From assembly GCA_030765605.1 (NCBI GenBank), contig JAVCCG010000147.1, forward strand, positions 1-19,824: 19,824 nt of DNA, in the 5' to 3' direction. This document shows, one piece after another, positions 8,501 through 15,053 of this stretch. This stretch comes from Candidatus Alcyoniella australis (GTDB lineage: Bacteria > Lernaellota > Lernaellaia > JAVCCG01 > Alcyoniellaceae). A model generated the notes under the pieces. It was not told where the DNA came from, searched no databases, and was given only the letters and a program-made list of their open reading frames with translations. A program made the translations under genes and the position numbers. The stretch's first letter is position 1. Each line of letters opens with the position of its first letter.

Positions 8501-8680
8501 CTCGACGTCCAGCGGCGAGGCGCCCGGGTAGGTGGCGCTGACGATCGCGATCTCGATCGTCACCGAGGGGTGGCGCTCGATCGGCATGTTGAAGATCGCG
8601 AACAGCCCGGCGATGATCACCACGACCATCAGCAGGTTGACCATCACCGGTTGCTTGACAACAAAGCTCGGCAGCGACAT
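5585..8680 (-). CDS. RND-family efflux pump, inner-membrane permease (AcrB/HAE1-like)
   Basis: 1031 residues, the usual RND length. TM1 lies in residues 9-30, followed by the first large periplasmic loop with the GASPLDVE motif. TM4 carries GMVVDDAIIVIENVYR with the proton-relay pair Asp400-Asp401, as in drug-type (HAE1) pumps; the metal-type pumps have a different TM4 pattern. A second periplasmic loop (about 555-850) and a second set of six membrane segments follow (for example LILIYMILGSQFKSF and ALAGVVVNDSLVLVDF). It should be a proton-driven trimer exporting hydrophobic compounds or lipids through a tripartite complex. The adaptor gene lies 4 bases upstream, so the two are co-transcribed. 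No TolC-type partner is in the window. It converges with the kinase-aldolase gene across a 37-bp gap that holds the perfect palindrome GTCCGGCCGGAC (5564-5575). Confidence 0.95.
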   Translation of the reverse strand: MSLPSFVVKQPVMVNLLMVVVIIAGLFAIFNMPIERHPSVTIEIAIVSATYPGASPLDVERLITLPLEDRIRTLSDIEQVYAQSYEGRALIFVEYDSDIEDYEIAVTDLKSEIDRIKGELPQEAADSLQVIKIKSSDLRSVLDVTLTGEYGVAGMEQLAEEIKQAMLDIDGIKKVEISGVPTREVRVEADRSRIEAHGVTLNQIYIAIQRANSDLPSGRIDLGTKELIFSPSGQIQSARQIADVVVLSDRQGRSVRVGDLAQVVDGFDEDQVTSRLNGEKTVTIELFMKDDGSVIDLARQARTVIEDFQGRINDVTISVQKDTSEDVSDSIRALSGNALVGLVLVALLMTFLIGARSGALAVIGIPFAFLFAFAALSWIGETINTLSLFGFILVLGMVVDDAIIVIENVYRHLEMGKDRVQAAIDGTHEVMWPVVAAVLTTVAAFLPLLMTEGRIGKFIYVLPVVAMLALAGSLVEALVVLPSHLADFGRLPHNHSRRLGDRMFRRLLAIYRRLIGKALRHRYLVVGGTVAATLLVTMAAATLLRVELFPREDSSSEELIVRLPVGTRLDVTDGVLADLSKRIIDELPQTDVESVTVLAGMVIQHRSRMTTTDGGMITVNFTENSDRRTNQQIKADIRKIVDGIPEIRSVQFQAGRHGPPVDSAVDIRIKGSDLEKMQTIATMIEQDLNAIPGVSDVRTDFQTGKSKLRFIPDRVKLSAYGISIAELSSELRMSIEGFEATSFRDKSDDEVKVWVMYREDDRAGLEQLRKLRIGSSLGVSVPLSELGTFATEQTLEAVNRYDGRRVISVTANVDNQQATSEEANGTIRELYANVPSRFPGNSLEFSGEAKQQSDVFGDLYYEFLIALILIYMILGSQFKSFAQPLVVMITVPFSILGVSIGLIVMGMKFSMVAGMSVIALAGVVVNDSLVLVDFANVRKRAGMAINEAVADAGAQRMRPILMTTFTTIAGLMPMACGLGGEGLMWKPMAICMIWGLAFATLLTLFVIPCAYSLLEHWRLRLLGLIGRSDAQ

Positions 8681-8684
8681 CGCC

Positions 8685-9791
8685 CTACTCCACGACTTCG
8701 ACGGTCGAGCCGTCGTTCAGCTTCTCGTTTCCCACGGTCACTATCGCATCGCCGGCCTCGACCCCGTCCTGGAGCACGACCCGCCGTCCGTTCTGCGGAC
8801 CGGGCGTCACCTGTTGCTCGCGGACCGCGCCGTTGTCGATCAGGAACACGTAGCTCTTGCCGTAGCGCTGGAAGACCGCGTCGATCGGCACGGAGAAGGC
8901 CTGTTCAATGGACAACACCGGGATCTGTACCGTGGCGATCATCCCCACCCGAACGGAGTCGGGCGGATCGATCAGCTCGAGCTGCACCGGGTAGGTCATG
9001 GTCGGCTCCAGCGCCTTGACCCCCACTCGCGCCACATTGGCGCGCAGCTCGCTCTCGCCCAAAGTCGGGATGCTCAGCCGAGCCTCCATGCCCGGCTGGA
9101 CAGCATCGATCTCCTCCTGGCCCACACCGATCATTAATTGCAGTTGGCCGGGATCGACCAGTTGGGCAACTGCGGTGCCCTGACCCAAGGTGTCGCCCAG
9201 TGAGACCAGATCGTCGGCGATCACACCGTCGAACGGTGCGCGCACAGTGGCGTTGCGCAATGAGCGCCGGGCCAAAGACAGCTTCGCCTCGGCCGATTCC
9301 AGGACGGCCTGGGCGTTGCGTTGGGCGTACTTGATCTGATCGAAGTCCGCGTCCGAGATCAGCTGTTTGTCGTGCAGCAGTCCGGCGCGATCGAGCTGGT
9401 CCTGAGCCTGCTCCAGGCCGACCGTGGCCTGGGACACTGCGGCCTGCGCCGCGTCGAGCTCAATGCGGTACGGCTCGCTGTCCACGCTGACCAGCGCGTC
9501 GCCCTTCTTCACGCGGGCACCGATCTCGAGCCGATCGATCACGACCCTACCGGCAGTCTCGGAGATCACGGTCACGTCGTTGACCGCCTCGATCGAGCCG
9601 CTGAACTCGATAATGCGCGAGAACGGCTGAGCCGCGATGGTCGTGGCCCGCACCTTGACCGGGGCCTGATCCGCGTGCGGCTGCGACGCCTTGCCGGCCT
9701 GAGGCGGCCCGGGGCAACCCGAAGCGCTGAACGCGACCAAGGCCAGAACGCAGGCGATTGCGATTGGTAAATTGGTAAATTTGATTTGCAT
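8685..9791 (-). CDS. RND periplasmic adaptor (membrane fusion protein), lipoprotein
   Basis: 368 residues. The signal peptide ends in a SASGC lipobox (Cys26), so the adaptor is membrane-anchored by lipid like AcrA. Then come the beta-barrel/lipoyl half (SGSIEAVNDVTVISETAGRV), a helical hairpin (about residues 110-165, rich in Ala and Gln), the returning lipoyl half (VRAPFDGVIADDLVSLGDTLGQG) and the membrane-proximal domain. The ATG at 9791 is preceded on its strand by GGAGAG at good spacing. It is the first gene of the two-gene operon and joins the inner-membrane pump to an outer-membrane channel encoded elsewhere. The upstream region holds a near-palindrome at 9826-9838 and a triple GTATC repeat at 9876-9900, so regulated expression is likely. 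Confidence 0.94.
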   Translation of the reverse strand: MQIKFTNLPIAIACVLALVAFSASGCPGPPQAGKASQPHADQAPVKVRATTIAAQPFSRIIEFSGSIEAVNDVTVISETAGRVVIDRLEIGARVKKGDALVSVDSEPYRIELDAAQAAVSQATVGLEQAQDQLDRAGLLHDKQLISDADFDQIKYAQRNAQAVLESAEAKLSLARRSLRNATVRAPFDGVIADDLVSLGDTLGQGTAVAQLVDPGQLQLMIGVGQEEIDAVQPGMEARLSIPTLGESELRANVARVGVKALEPTMTYPVQLELIDPPDSVRVGMIATVQIPVLSIEQAFSVPIDAVFQRYGKSYVFLIDNGAVREQQVTPGPQNGRRVVLQDGVEAGDAIVTVGNEKLNDGSTVEVVE

Positions 9792-9825
9792 GGCTCTCTC
9801 CGTTCGGGCGCTCGCAGGGCAGCAG

Positions 9826-9838
9826 TTGACATTGTCAA
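9826..9838. promoter_or_regulatory. TTGACA-T-TGTCAA palindrome upstream of RND operon
   Basis: Perfect 6-bp arms flank one central base, 35-47 bases upstream of the adaptor start. Each arm reads as a consensus -35 hexamer on its own strand, but neither strand has a convincing -10 at 16-18 bp. It may be an operator in the leader or promoter rather than a -35 box. Confidence 0.35.
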
Positions 9839-9875
9839 GGTACCGGCCAACCGCGCAAAAATCAGTGACGAATAA

Positions 9876-9900
9876 GTATCAATGGGTATCGGTCTGTATC
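9876..9900 (-). promoter_or_regulatory. Three GTATC direct repeats at 10-bp pitch (CpxR/OmpR-like box)
   Basis: GTATC occurs at 9876-9880, 9886-9890 and 9896-9900, giving GTATC-N5-GTATC-N5-GTATC with exactly one helical turn between units; on the operon strand the units read GATAC. OmpR/PhoB-family response regulators bind this way, and the CpxR box is GTAAA-N5-GTAAA. The array lies 85-109 bases upstream of the adaptor ATG, where an activator would sit. The identity of the regulator is inference. Confidence 0.45.
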
Positions 9901-9971
9901 GCATCCAAATTGAACTCGAATATTGCACTGTTCGATATTAAAAGACCACTTCACTGCGGAGTGGGCACACG

Positions 9972-10014
9972 AAAGATAAAAAGAGGAAAAAGCGCCAGGG
10001 GTGATCAGCGCTTT
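9972..10014 (-). terminator. Rho-independent terminator on minus strand
   Basis: Read on the minus strand, AAAGCGC (10014-10008), a 12-base loop and GCGCTTT (9995-9989) form a 7-bp stem that can extend to GG/CC with a two-base bulge. It is followed by a T-rich run (TTTTTCC, then TCTTTTT). It lies after the LTxxQ pseudogene and before the RND operon promoter region, so it would insulate the two units. On the plus strand there is no T tract. Confidence 0.6.
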
Positions 10015-10090
10015 CCCCATGTAATACCCCACCGACCTTTGACCGATTTGGCCAATCCGCCAAAGGGAGATCGGCATTGTCAGGGATCGT

Positions 10091-10526
10091 TCAATGATGC
10101 ATCGGTGGCGGACGATGCTGGTCAAGATCGACCAGCTTCTGACGCTGCAAGGGTGTGAGACTGGCGTGAAACGCAGCCTCAGCGTCGATCATGGTGTTGA
10201 AGGAATCGACTTCAGGCCCGTTATCGGCTCGCTTTAACCTTTGGGCCAGACTGGGGAAGTCGGGCGTCTGGGCCTGCATTTCCTCCAGGAAGGATTGACG
10301 CACCAAATGCATCCGATCTCGTTCTTGCTCTATCTCTTGGCGTGAGAATTAGTTTCCCATCGGGGAGAGCGCCTGGAACAGCTCCAGCCGCGCCTCGTGA
10401 GCAAGTTCGAACAGCTCGGCTTGCTCGGGCGTCAGCTCCAGCTCGTCACCGCGATCATCATCTGCTTCCGCTACGCCCGGGATTTAGCGCAGGAATAATC
10501 AGGGCTATCCACCAAGCAGCGACCAA
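10091..10526 (-). pseudogene. Broken Spy/CpxP-like periplasmic (LTxxQ) protein
   Basis: The intact part is a 73-codon frame from ATG 10312 to the TGA at 10091, ending in ASLTPLQRQKLVDLDQHR. Reading back through an in-frame TAA at 10349-10351, the same frame continues with ELTPEQAELFELAHEARLEL, a second LTxxQ motif. Two LTxxQ motifs on long helices are the hallmark of Spy/CpxP/ZraP/CnrX-type periplasmic chaperones and stress or metal sensors. Further upstream this frame meets TAA at 10484-10486, but another frame encodes a hydrophobic segment (VAAWWIALIIPALN, from TTG 10526 with AAGG upstream) that could be the lost signal peptide. The gene therefore looks broken by one nonsense codon and one frameshift. 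Such proteins often partner with two-component systems controlling efflux, which fits the CpxR-like box and pump next door. Sequencing error cannot be excluded. Confidence 0.65.
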
Positions 10527-10546
10527 TACAACAACCTTGTACGTTA

Positions 10547-10556
10547 GTATTAATAC
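10547..10556. repeat. GTATTAATAC palindrome
   Basis: A perfect 10-bp palindrome in the AT-rich stretch between the LTxxQ remnant and the PH/pentapeptide gene. A consensus TATAAT lies on the minus strand at 10573-10568 without a recognisable -35. This could be what is left of the promoter of the broken gene. Confidence 0.35.
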
Positions 10557-10596
10557 GATACGAGCCTATTATAAAATACCTCTTGGGAAAAAGGGC

Positions 10597-10626
10597 GACT
10601 TTTGGTACCTTTTCTTGTCAAAAGTC
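10597..10626. repeat. Inverted repeat GACTTTTG-N14-CAAAAGTC
   Basis: Perfect 8-bp arms at 10597-10604 and 10619-10626, 111 bases upstream of the next start codon. On the minus strand the hairpin is followed by GCCCTTTTT, so it could act as a weak terminator for transcripts running toward the LTxxQ remnant. On the plus strand it could be an operator or a leader hairpin. Confidence 0.4.
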
Positions 10627-10652
10627 AAGCAGATTGCATTGGGTCGCAAATT

Positions 10653-10676
10653 GATCGAATCCACTTTGGATTCATC
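10653..10676. repeat. Leader hairpin GAATCC-ACTTT-GGATTC
   Basis: Perfect 6-bp arms at 10657-10662 and 10668-10673 with a 5-base loop. The stem extends by GAT/ATC if one C is bulged. It lies 61 bases before ATG 10737, with no T tract after it. I have no specific function for it. Confidence 0.35.
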
Positions 10677-10736
10677 GGGAGTTTGGCAACCGGGCCGCAT
10701 CCCATATCACGATTGATTCGGGCCATGGAGGTAACG

Positions 10737-11963
10737 ATGTATCGAGAGGTAATCGACAAAGAAAAAGTCCTCAACAACTTCGAGAAGTTCGTGACCCTCG
10801 AGCAGGGCGAGAAATGGTTGCTCTTCTGCGATAATACGATTATGGGCAACGGCAAGGAAGGAATCGTGCTGACCCAGCTGCGAATAATACACTTCAAGAA
10901 GAGCACTATTTCGAGCTTCCCCCTAACTGAGTTGGCCGGAGTGGAGCCGTATAAGTTCGGCAAGGGCAAGACACTCGGCATCGTGCTGACCGACCAAGCC
11001 GGCGATACGACAGAGATAAAGTTGACGGTTGTGGTCAGTGCGGATCTGGATACCTTTATCAATGAGATCCGCGCGCAACTTTCAAATGACGGCGCGGAGG
11101 GTACGGCCTCACAAAACCCGATACCCGATGCCGAGGCCCAGCCCAGCCCGTCCACTGAACTCCCAGCACCTCGGAAGTCTGACGAAACAACCAAGAAATG
11201 TTCCCACGTGAAGAAGGGTCAGGGCTGCGCCAAGCAAGCGCTGCCGGGCACGGAATTCTGCTGGGAACACCTTCCGAACGACAATAAAGCCGCTTTTCAC
11301 AACACCCTGAAAAAGCAGTTGGAGCAAGGCAACGACCTCTCGGGAGCGATCCTGGTCGGCGTCGACATGTCTCCGCTGCCATTGAAGGGAGCCAATCTCT
11401 CGAGATGCAACCTCTCGGATGCCAAACTAACCAATACGAATCTGGGCAACGCCAAGTTGGTTCACGCGGACCTCTCGGGGGCAGACCTGCGCAAGGCCAA
11501 CCTTACCGGCGCCGACCTCTCGGAAGCGCAGATCTCCCCCAAGACGAGCTTCCGTTGTACGACGCTTGAGGGCACCAACCTGCAAGGCGTGCTGGGTCTG
11601 CAAGAGGTGTCGTTCAACGGCTCCTACCTGGGTGACACCTCGGGAATTCCCGCGGATGACAGATCCGCGGTGAAGGCATCGGCCGACCGCATCGACCTCA
11701 AGACACCGTTACTGACTCTCCTGATGGTCTTTGGTGGGACTTTCGCGCTGATCAACATCGTCTTCGCCTTTATCACCGTGGCGATCCCCCTGGGGATGAA
11801 TGCAATCATCGTTTACATCGTTGTCGGCTGGTCATTGGCCGGCGCTGGGGGCGCTCTAGTGGGAGTTGTCATTGGCAGCGTTTTAGGGATTGTCCCCTTG
11901 CTGATCTATGCGAAGGCAACCAAGGGAAAACGCTCCCCCCACGCTGATGGCGGGGTGTCCTAG
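10737..11963 (+). CDS. PH-like / Cys-His / pentapeptide-repeat membrane protein
   Basis: ATG 10737 follows GGAGGT at 10727-10732; longer in-frame starts lack support. The product has 408 residues in four parts. Residues 1-115 alternate strand-like segments (KWLLFCDNTIM, GIVLTQLRIIHF, FPLTELAGVEPY, KTLGIVLTD) and end in a helix (DLDTFINEIRAQL), the pattern of bacterial PH-like domains. Residues 120-150 are a Pro/Ser/Glu linker. Residues 155-178 hold CSH-x6-C-x10-C-x2-H, a probable zinc site like the short GxxC...G..FCxxH modules. Residues 199-300 are pentapeptide repeats of the A(D/N)LxxA type, a right-handed beta helix. Residues 324-393 contain two or three membrane helices before a basic tail. 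No signal peptide is seen, so the soluble domains probably face the cytoplasm. Function is unknown; a membrane-tethered adaptor is the simplest reading. Confidence 0.85.
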   Translation: MYREVIDKEKVLNNFEKFVTLEQGEKWLLFCDNTIMGNGKEGIVLTQLRIIHFKKSTISSFPLTELAGVEPYKFGKGKTLGIVLTDQAGDTTEIKLTVVVSADLDTFINEIRAQLSNDGAEGTASQNPIPDAEAQPSPSTELPAPRKSDETTKKCSHVKKGQGCAKQALPGTEFCWEHLPNDNKAAFHNTLKKQLEQGNDLSGAILVGVDMSPLPLKGANLSRCNLSDAKLTNTNLGNAKLVHADLSGADLRKANLTGADLSEAQISPKTSFRCTTLEGTNLQGVLGLQEVSFNGSYLGDTSGIPADDRSAVKASADRIDLKTPLLTLLMVFGGTFALINIVFAFITVAIPLGMNAIIVYIVVGWSLAGAGGALVGVVIGSVLGIVPLLIYAKATKGKRSPHADGGVS

Positions 11964-12024
11964 TCCGTCAACGGATACCCGGCTTCCGATCAATCCCTGC
12001 GTGGTTGATCGTTTATCGATCTGC

Positions 12025-12797
12025 TCAGCCGCAGCACCCCGAGTCGTCGTCATCATCGTCGCCGCCCGTAGCGTCGTCATCATCGTCATCGCCGTCTGGA
12101 GGCGCCGTGATTGCGAAAGCGCTCGCCAGGGTCCCTTCGCCGTTGTCCGTGGTCACGGTCAGATCGTAGGATCCGGCCTCGGCGTCGCCCAGGTCCACAC
12201 TGCACTCGATCTGTTCGTAATCGGTCAACTGCGGGTCCGCGCGCCGGCTACGACCGTCGGCATATCATGACCGCTGCTCCAGGTGTCCTGCTCGATGTCG
12301 TAGATGTACAGCTCGGCCTGGTTGCCCGAATCGTACCCCCCGGCGGAGTAGATCTTGCCGTCGAGCATCCCGCAGGTCGTGTTGAAACGCTTCGCGGGCA
12401 GGTCGGCTCCTTGGGACCAGGTGTCGCCCTGGATATCGTAGATGTAGAGCTTGTCGATTTCGCTAAACGGCAGCCCGGTGGCGCCGCCAACCGAGAAGAT
12501 CTTACCCTCATAGCCCACGGCGCAGGAGGCGACCACGTTTTCGGGCAGCAGAGTCAGGACCTCCCAGGTATCGCCGATGGGGTCGTAGGACCACATGTTG
12601 TCGTAAATCGTGGTGTTGAACAGCCTGCCGCCCACCACGTAAAAGCGGTCCTCCCAGACCGCTCCGGCGGCCAGCAGCCGCTCCCCGGACGCGTTCGCCC
12701 CAACCTCGTAGCCCCAGGTGCAGGCGTCCACGGCCAGAGCCGCGTTCGGCGCAAGCAGCGCGGTGCAAAGGATCAAAATGACCGCGGATCGCTTCAA
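12025..12797 (-). pseudogene. Secreted Kelch-repeat protein, frameshifted and internally deleted
   Basis: From TTG 12797 the frame encodes a Sec signal peptide (cleavage near ALA-VD) and about three Kelch blades (for example FYVVGG...YDPIGDTW, IYSAGG...YDIEQDTW), then runs into TGA at 12225-12227. A second frame, open before 12228 and ending at 12025, continues with YEQIECSVDLG and GSYDLTVTTDNGEG, typical of the end of an IPT/TIG-like domain. It finishes with Asp tracts and a terminal SGCCG. Kelch propellers need 5-7 blades and an IPT domain about 85 residues, so the middle is missing: a deletion plus frameshift joined the two ends. The TTG start lacks a well-placed Shine-Dalgarno. It is divergent from the GH92 lipoprotein gene 45 bp away. 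The intact ancestor was probably an exported sugar-binding or surface protein. Confidence 0.65.
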
Positions 12798-12841
12798 TCC
12801 CCGATTAAATGCTCTATAAAATCCACAATCGGAGGGCTGTT

Positions 12842-15049
12842 ATGGCGTGGGGACGCAAGCTGTTGCTGATCGTAATGCTGATTGCGCTGCTGTCCGCCTG
12901 CGCCGATCTATCCGACGCTGACCACGACGATCAGCCCGACGACGATCAGCCCGACGACGATCAATCCGACGACGATCAGCTCGACGACGATGACGATCAA
13001 CCCGACCTGGAGGACCTCACCGCGCTGGTCGACCCGCTGATGGGCACATCGGGCGATCACGGCCAGCTCCATCCGGCGGCCTCATACCCCTTTGGCATGG
13101 TCAAGCTCGGGCCGGACACCCTGGTGCGCGGGCACAGCGGCTACGACTTTCGCATCAACATCGCGCGCGGATTTTCCCACACGCGGATCAACGGCGTGGG
13201 CTGCTCGGGCGCGGGCGCGGACCTGCTGCTGCTGCCGCTGGCCGGCAGCGAGCTGCAACGGCTGGCCGTGATGGACAAGGCCGGCGAGCAGGCAACGCCG
13301 GGCTTCTATTCCGTGGGCCTGGAAAGCTCTGTCGGGCCGATCGACGTAGAGCTTTGCGTGGCCGCACACTCGGGGCTGCATCGCTACACCTTCCCCGCGG
13401 ACGTCGAACGCTCGCTGCTAATCGTGCTCGACCAGCCGCTGAACGGCCCGCCCGCATCCTTCTGGCAGCCCGGTCCGGGCGCAGACGAGATCCACGGCAT
13501 GCTCTCGGGCGCCAACGTCTGCGGCGAAGGGCGCTACTCCCTGTTCTTCAGCGCGCGCTTCAGCGAGCCCTACGTCGAGCTCGAGCCGCTGGATGGCGAC
13601 GCCAACCTGCGCGTCTGGTTCGCGCCCTCAGCTCAGCCGCTGAGGGTCGAGGTCGGACTCTCCAGCGTTGACGTGGATTCCGCGCGCGCCCAGCGTGACG
13701 CCGAACTTAACGGCCTGGAGTTCGAGGAGCTGCGCGAGTCCGCGCGCCTGGCCTGGAACGAACTGTTGCACACGGCCTACGTTGAGGGCGACGATAATTT
13801 GCGTAGGCTGTTCTACACCATGCTCTACCGCTCGCTGCTCTACCCGGCCGACGTTACCGACTCCGCTGGCATTTATCGCGGCACGGACGGCGAGCTGCAT
13901 CAGGCCACGGACCACAGGCACTATCACGGCTGGTCGCTGTGGGACACCCACCGCACCAAATACCCCCTGATCTCGCTGCTCGACCCCCGGCGTTACTCCG
14001 ACCTGGCGCGTTCGCTGGTCGAGCTCTACGTACAGGGCAAGGCCGATTGGTCCACGGACCATGAGCCCTACCCCAACGTGCGCACCGAGCACTCGGCGGC
14101 CCTGCTGCTCGACGCTCGGCGCAAGGGCCTGCTCGCGCCGGACGAGCTGCAACAGGCATACGACGCGATCCTTAGCGAGGTCGAGGGCCTGGAGTTCGGC
14201 ACTCCGGACAGTCGGCTCGAATCGTCTTTCGACCTGTGGGCCGCGGCGCAGATCGCCGAAGATCTGGGTCACGACGTTGAGCGTGACGCGCTGCTGGCGC
14301 AGGCCGCGCAATACGAGTCGACCTGGAACGAGCACTTCAAGGTGATGGGCGATGACGCGGACACGGTGCACGCGCGCGGGCTATACGAGGGGACGCTGTG
14401 GCAATACCGCTGGGCCGTGCCCCACGATGTGGCTGGGATCATCGAGCTCGACGGCGGGCCACAGCAATTCCTCGACGATCTGATCCACTTCTTTGAGCAG
14501 GAGCTTTACAACCAGGGGAACGAGCCGGACATCCACGCGCCGTTCCTATTCCACTACGCGGGCGCGCCCTGGCGCAGCCAACGGCTGGTGCGCTCGCTGC
14601 TGTGCGAGAAGGTCAACCAGTGGTACGGCACCCATGAGAAGTGGAGCGCACCGTACCACGGCCGGATCTTTCGCCTCGATCCCGAAGGGATGATCCCGGA
14701 GATGGACGACGACGCGGGCACGATGTCGGCCTGGTTCGCACTGGCCGCGCTCGGGCTGTACCAGGTGACTGTGGGCGAACCGGTCTACCTGCTGGGCGCG
14801 CCGATCTTCCCACGCGTGAGCCTGCGGCCGCGCAACAGCCAGGACGAGTTCGTGATCGAGGCCCGCGGCCTGAGCGTCGAGAACGTCTACATCCAATCCG
14901 CGACTCTCGATAGCGAGCCGTTGTCGCGCGCCTGGCTGACCTACGATCAGATCGCCGCGGGCGGAGAGCTGATTTTGCAGATGGGGCCCGAGCCGAACCT
15001 TGAATGGGGAGCCGCTCCCGCGGACCTGCCGCCAGCGACCTTCGAGTAG
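12842..15049 (+). CDS. GH92 alpha-mannosidase-like lipoprotein
   Basis: ATG 12842 follows GGAGGG at 12831-12836, giving 735 residues, the usual GH92 size. The signal peptide ends in LLSAC (Cys20), so this is a lipoprotein, and an Asp/Gln linker occupies residues 29-55. The catalytic domain starts with LVDPLMGTSGDHG and YPFGMVKLGPDT, then GFSHTRINGVGCSG. Later come YEGTLWQYRWAVPHD (Glu516, the expected general acid), NEPDIHAPFLFHYAGAPW and MIPEMDDDAGTMSAW (Asp622-624, expected base region), and ALGLYQVTVGEPVYLLGAP. These are the GH92 landmarks. The family consists of calcium-dependent exo-alpha-mannosidases acting on mannans and N-glycans. Exact linkage specificity cannot be told. No SusC/D-type or other carbohydrate genes adjoin it, so it is not in a classical polysaccharide-utilisation locus. 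It converges with the M23 gene with only four bases between stops. Confidence 0.93.
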   Translation: MAWGRKLLLIVMLIALLSACADLSDADHDDQPDDDQPDDDQSDDDQLDDDDDQPDLEDLTALVDPLMGTSGDHGQLHPAASYPFGMVKLGPDTLVRGHSGYDFRINIARGFSHTRINGVGCSGAGADLLLLPLAGSELQRLAVMDKAGEQATPGFYSVGLESSVGPIDVELCVAAHSGLHRYTFPADVERSLLIVLDQPLNGPPASFWQPGPGADEIHGMLSGANVCGEGRYSLFFSARFSEPYVELEPLDGDANLRVWFAPSAQPLRVEVGLSSVDVDSARAQRDAELNGLEFEELRESARLAWNELLHTAYVEGDDNLRRLFYTMLYRSLLYPADVTDSAGIYRGTDGELHQATDHRHYHGWSLWDTHRTKYPLISLLDPRRYSDLARSLVELYVQGKADWSTDHEPYPNVRTEHSAALLLDARRKGLLAPDELQQAYDAILSEVEGLEFGTPDSRLESSFDLWAAAQIAEDLGHDVERDALLAQAAQYESTWNEHFKVMGDDADTVHARGLYEGTLWQYRWAVPHDVAGIIELDGGPQQFLDDLIHFFEQELYNQGNEPDIHAPFLFHYAGAPWRSQRLVRSLLCEKVNQWYGTHEKWSAPYHGRIFRLDPEGMIPEMDDDAGTMSAWFALAALGLYQVTVGEPVYLLGAPIFPRVSLRPRNSQDEFVIEARGLSVENVYIQSATLDSEPLSRAWLTYDQIAAGGELILQMGPEPNLEWGAAPADLPPATFE
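12926..13006 (+). repeat. 15-bp repeats encoding DDDQP-type acidic linker
   Basis: About four tandem 15-base units of the form gacgacgatcagccc (with cag/caa and ccc/tcc/ctc variants) encode residues 29-55 between the lipidated Cys and the GH92 domain. It plays the same role as the Asp tract in the lipoprotein at 2626 but has a different repeat unit, so the two linkers arose separately. Confidence 0.85.
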
Positions 15050-15053
15050 AGGG

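Noticed and set aside
5633-9019. 1128-codon open frame on the plus strand opposite the RND operon
   Set aside because: Translation is His/Arg/Gln/Asp-rich with no domain or membrane pattern. It is the antisense shadow of two clear RND genes in GC-rich DNA.
9862-10125. 87-codon open frame on the minus strand upstream of the pump
   Set aside because: It spans the terminator and GTATC array, has no domain or ribosome site, and its residues are unlike the neighbours.
10349-10351. Possible recoding (such as selenocysteine) at the in-frame stop of the LTxxQ gene
   Set aside because: The codon is TAA, not TGA, and an additional frameshift upstream points to simple decay.
10342-10716. 124-codon plus-strand frame over the LTxxQ remnant
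   Set aside because: Its first half is the shadow of the minus-strand LTxxQ coding sequence, and the rest is AT-rich leader with no motif.
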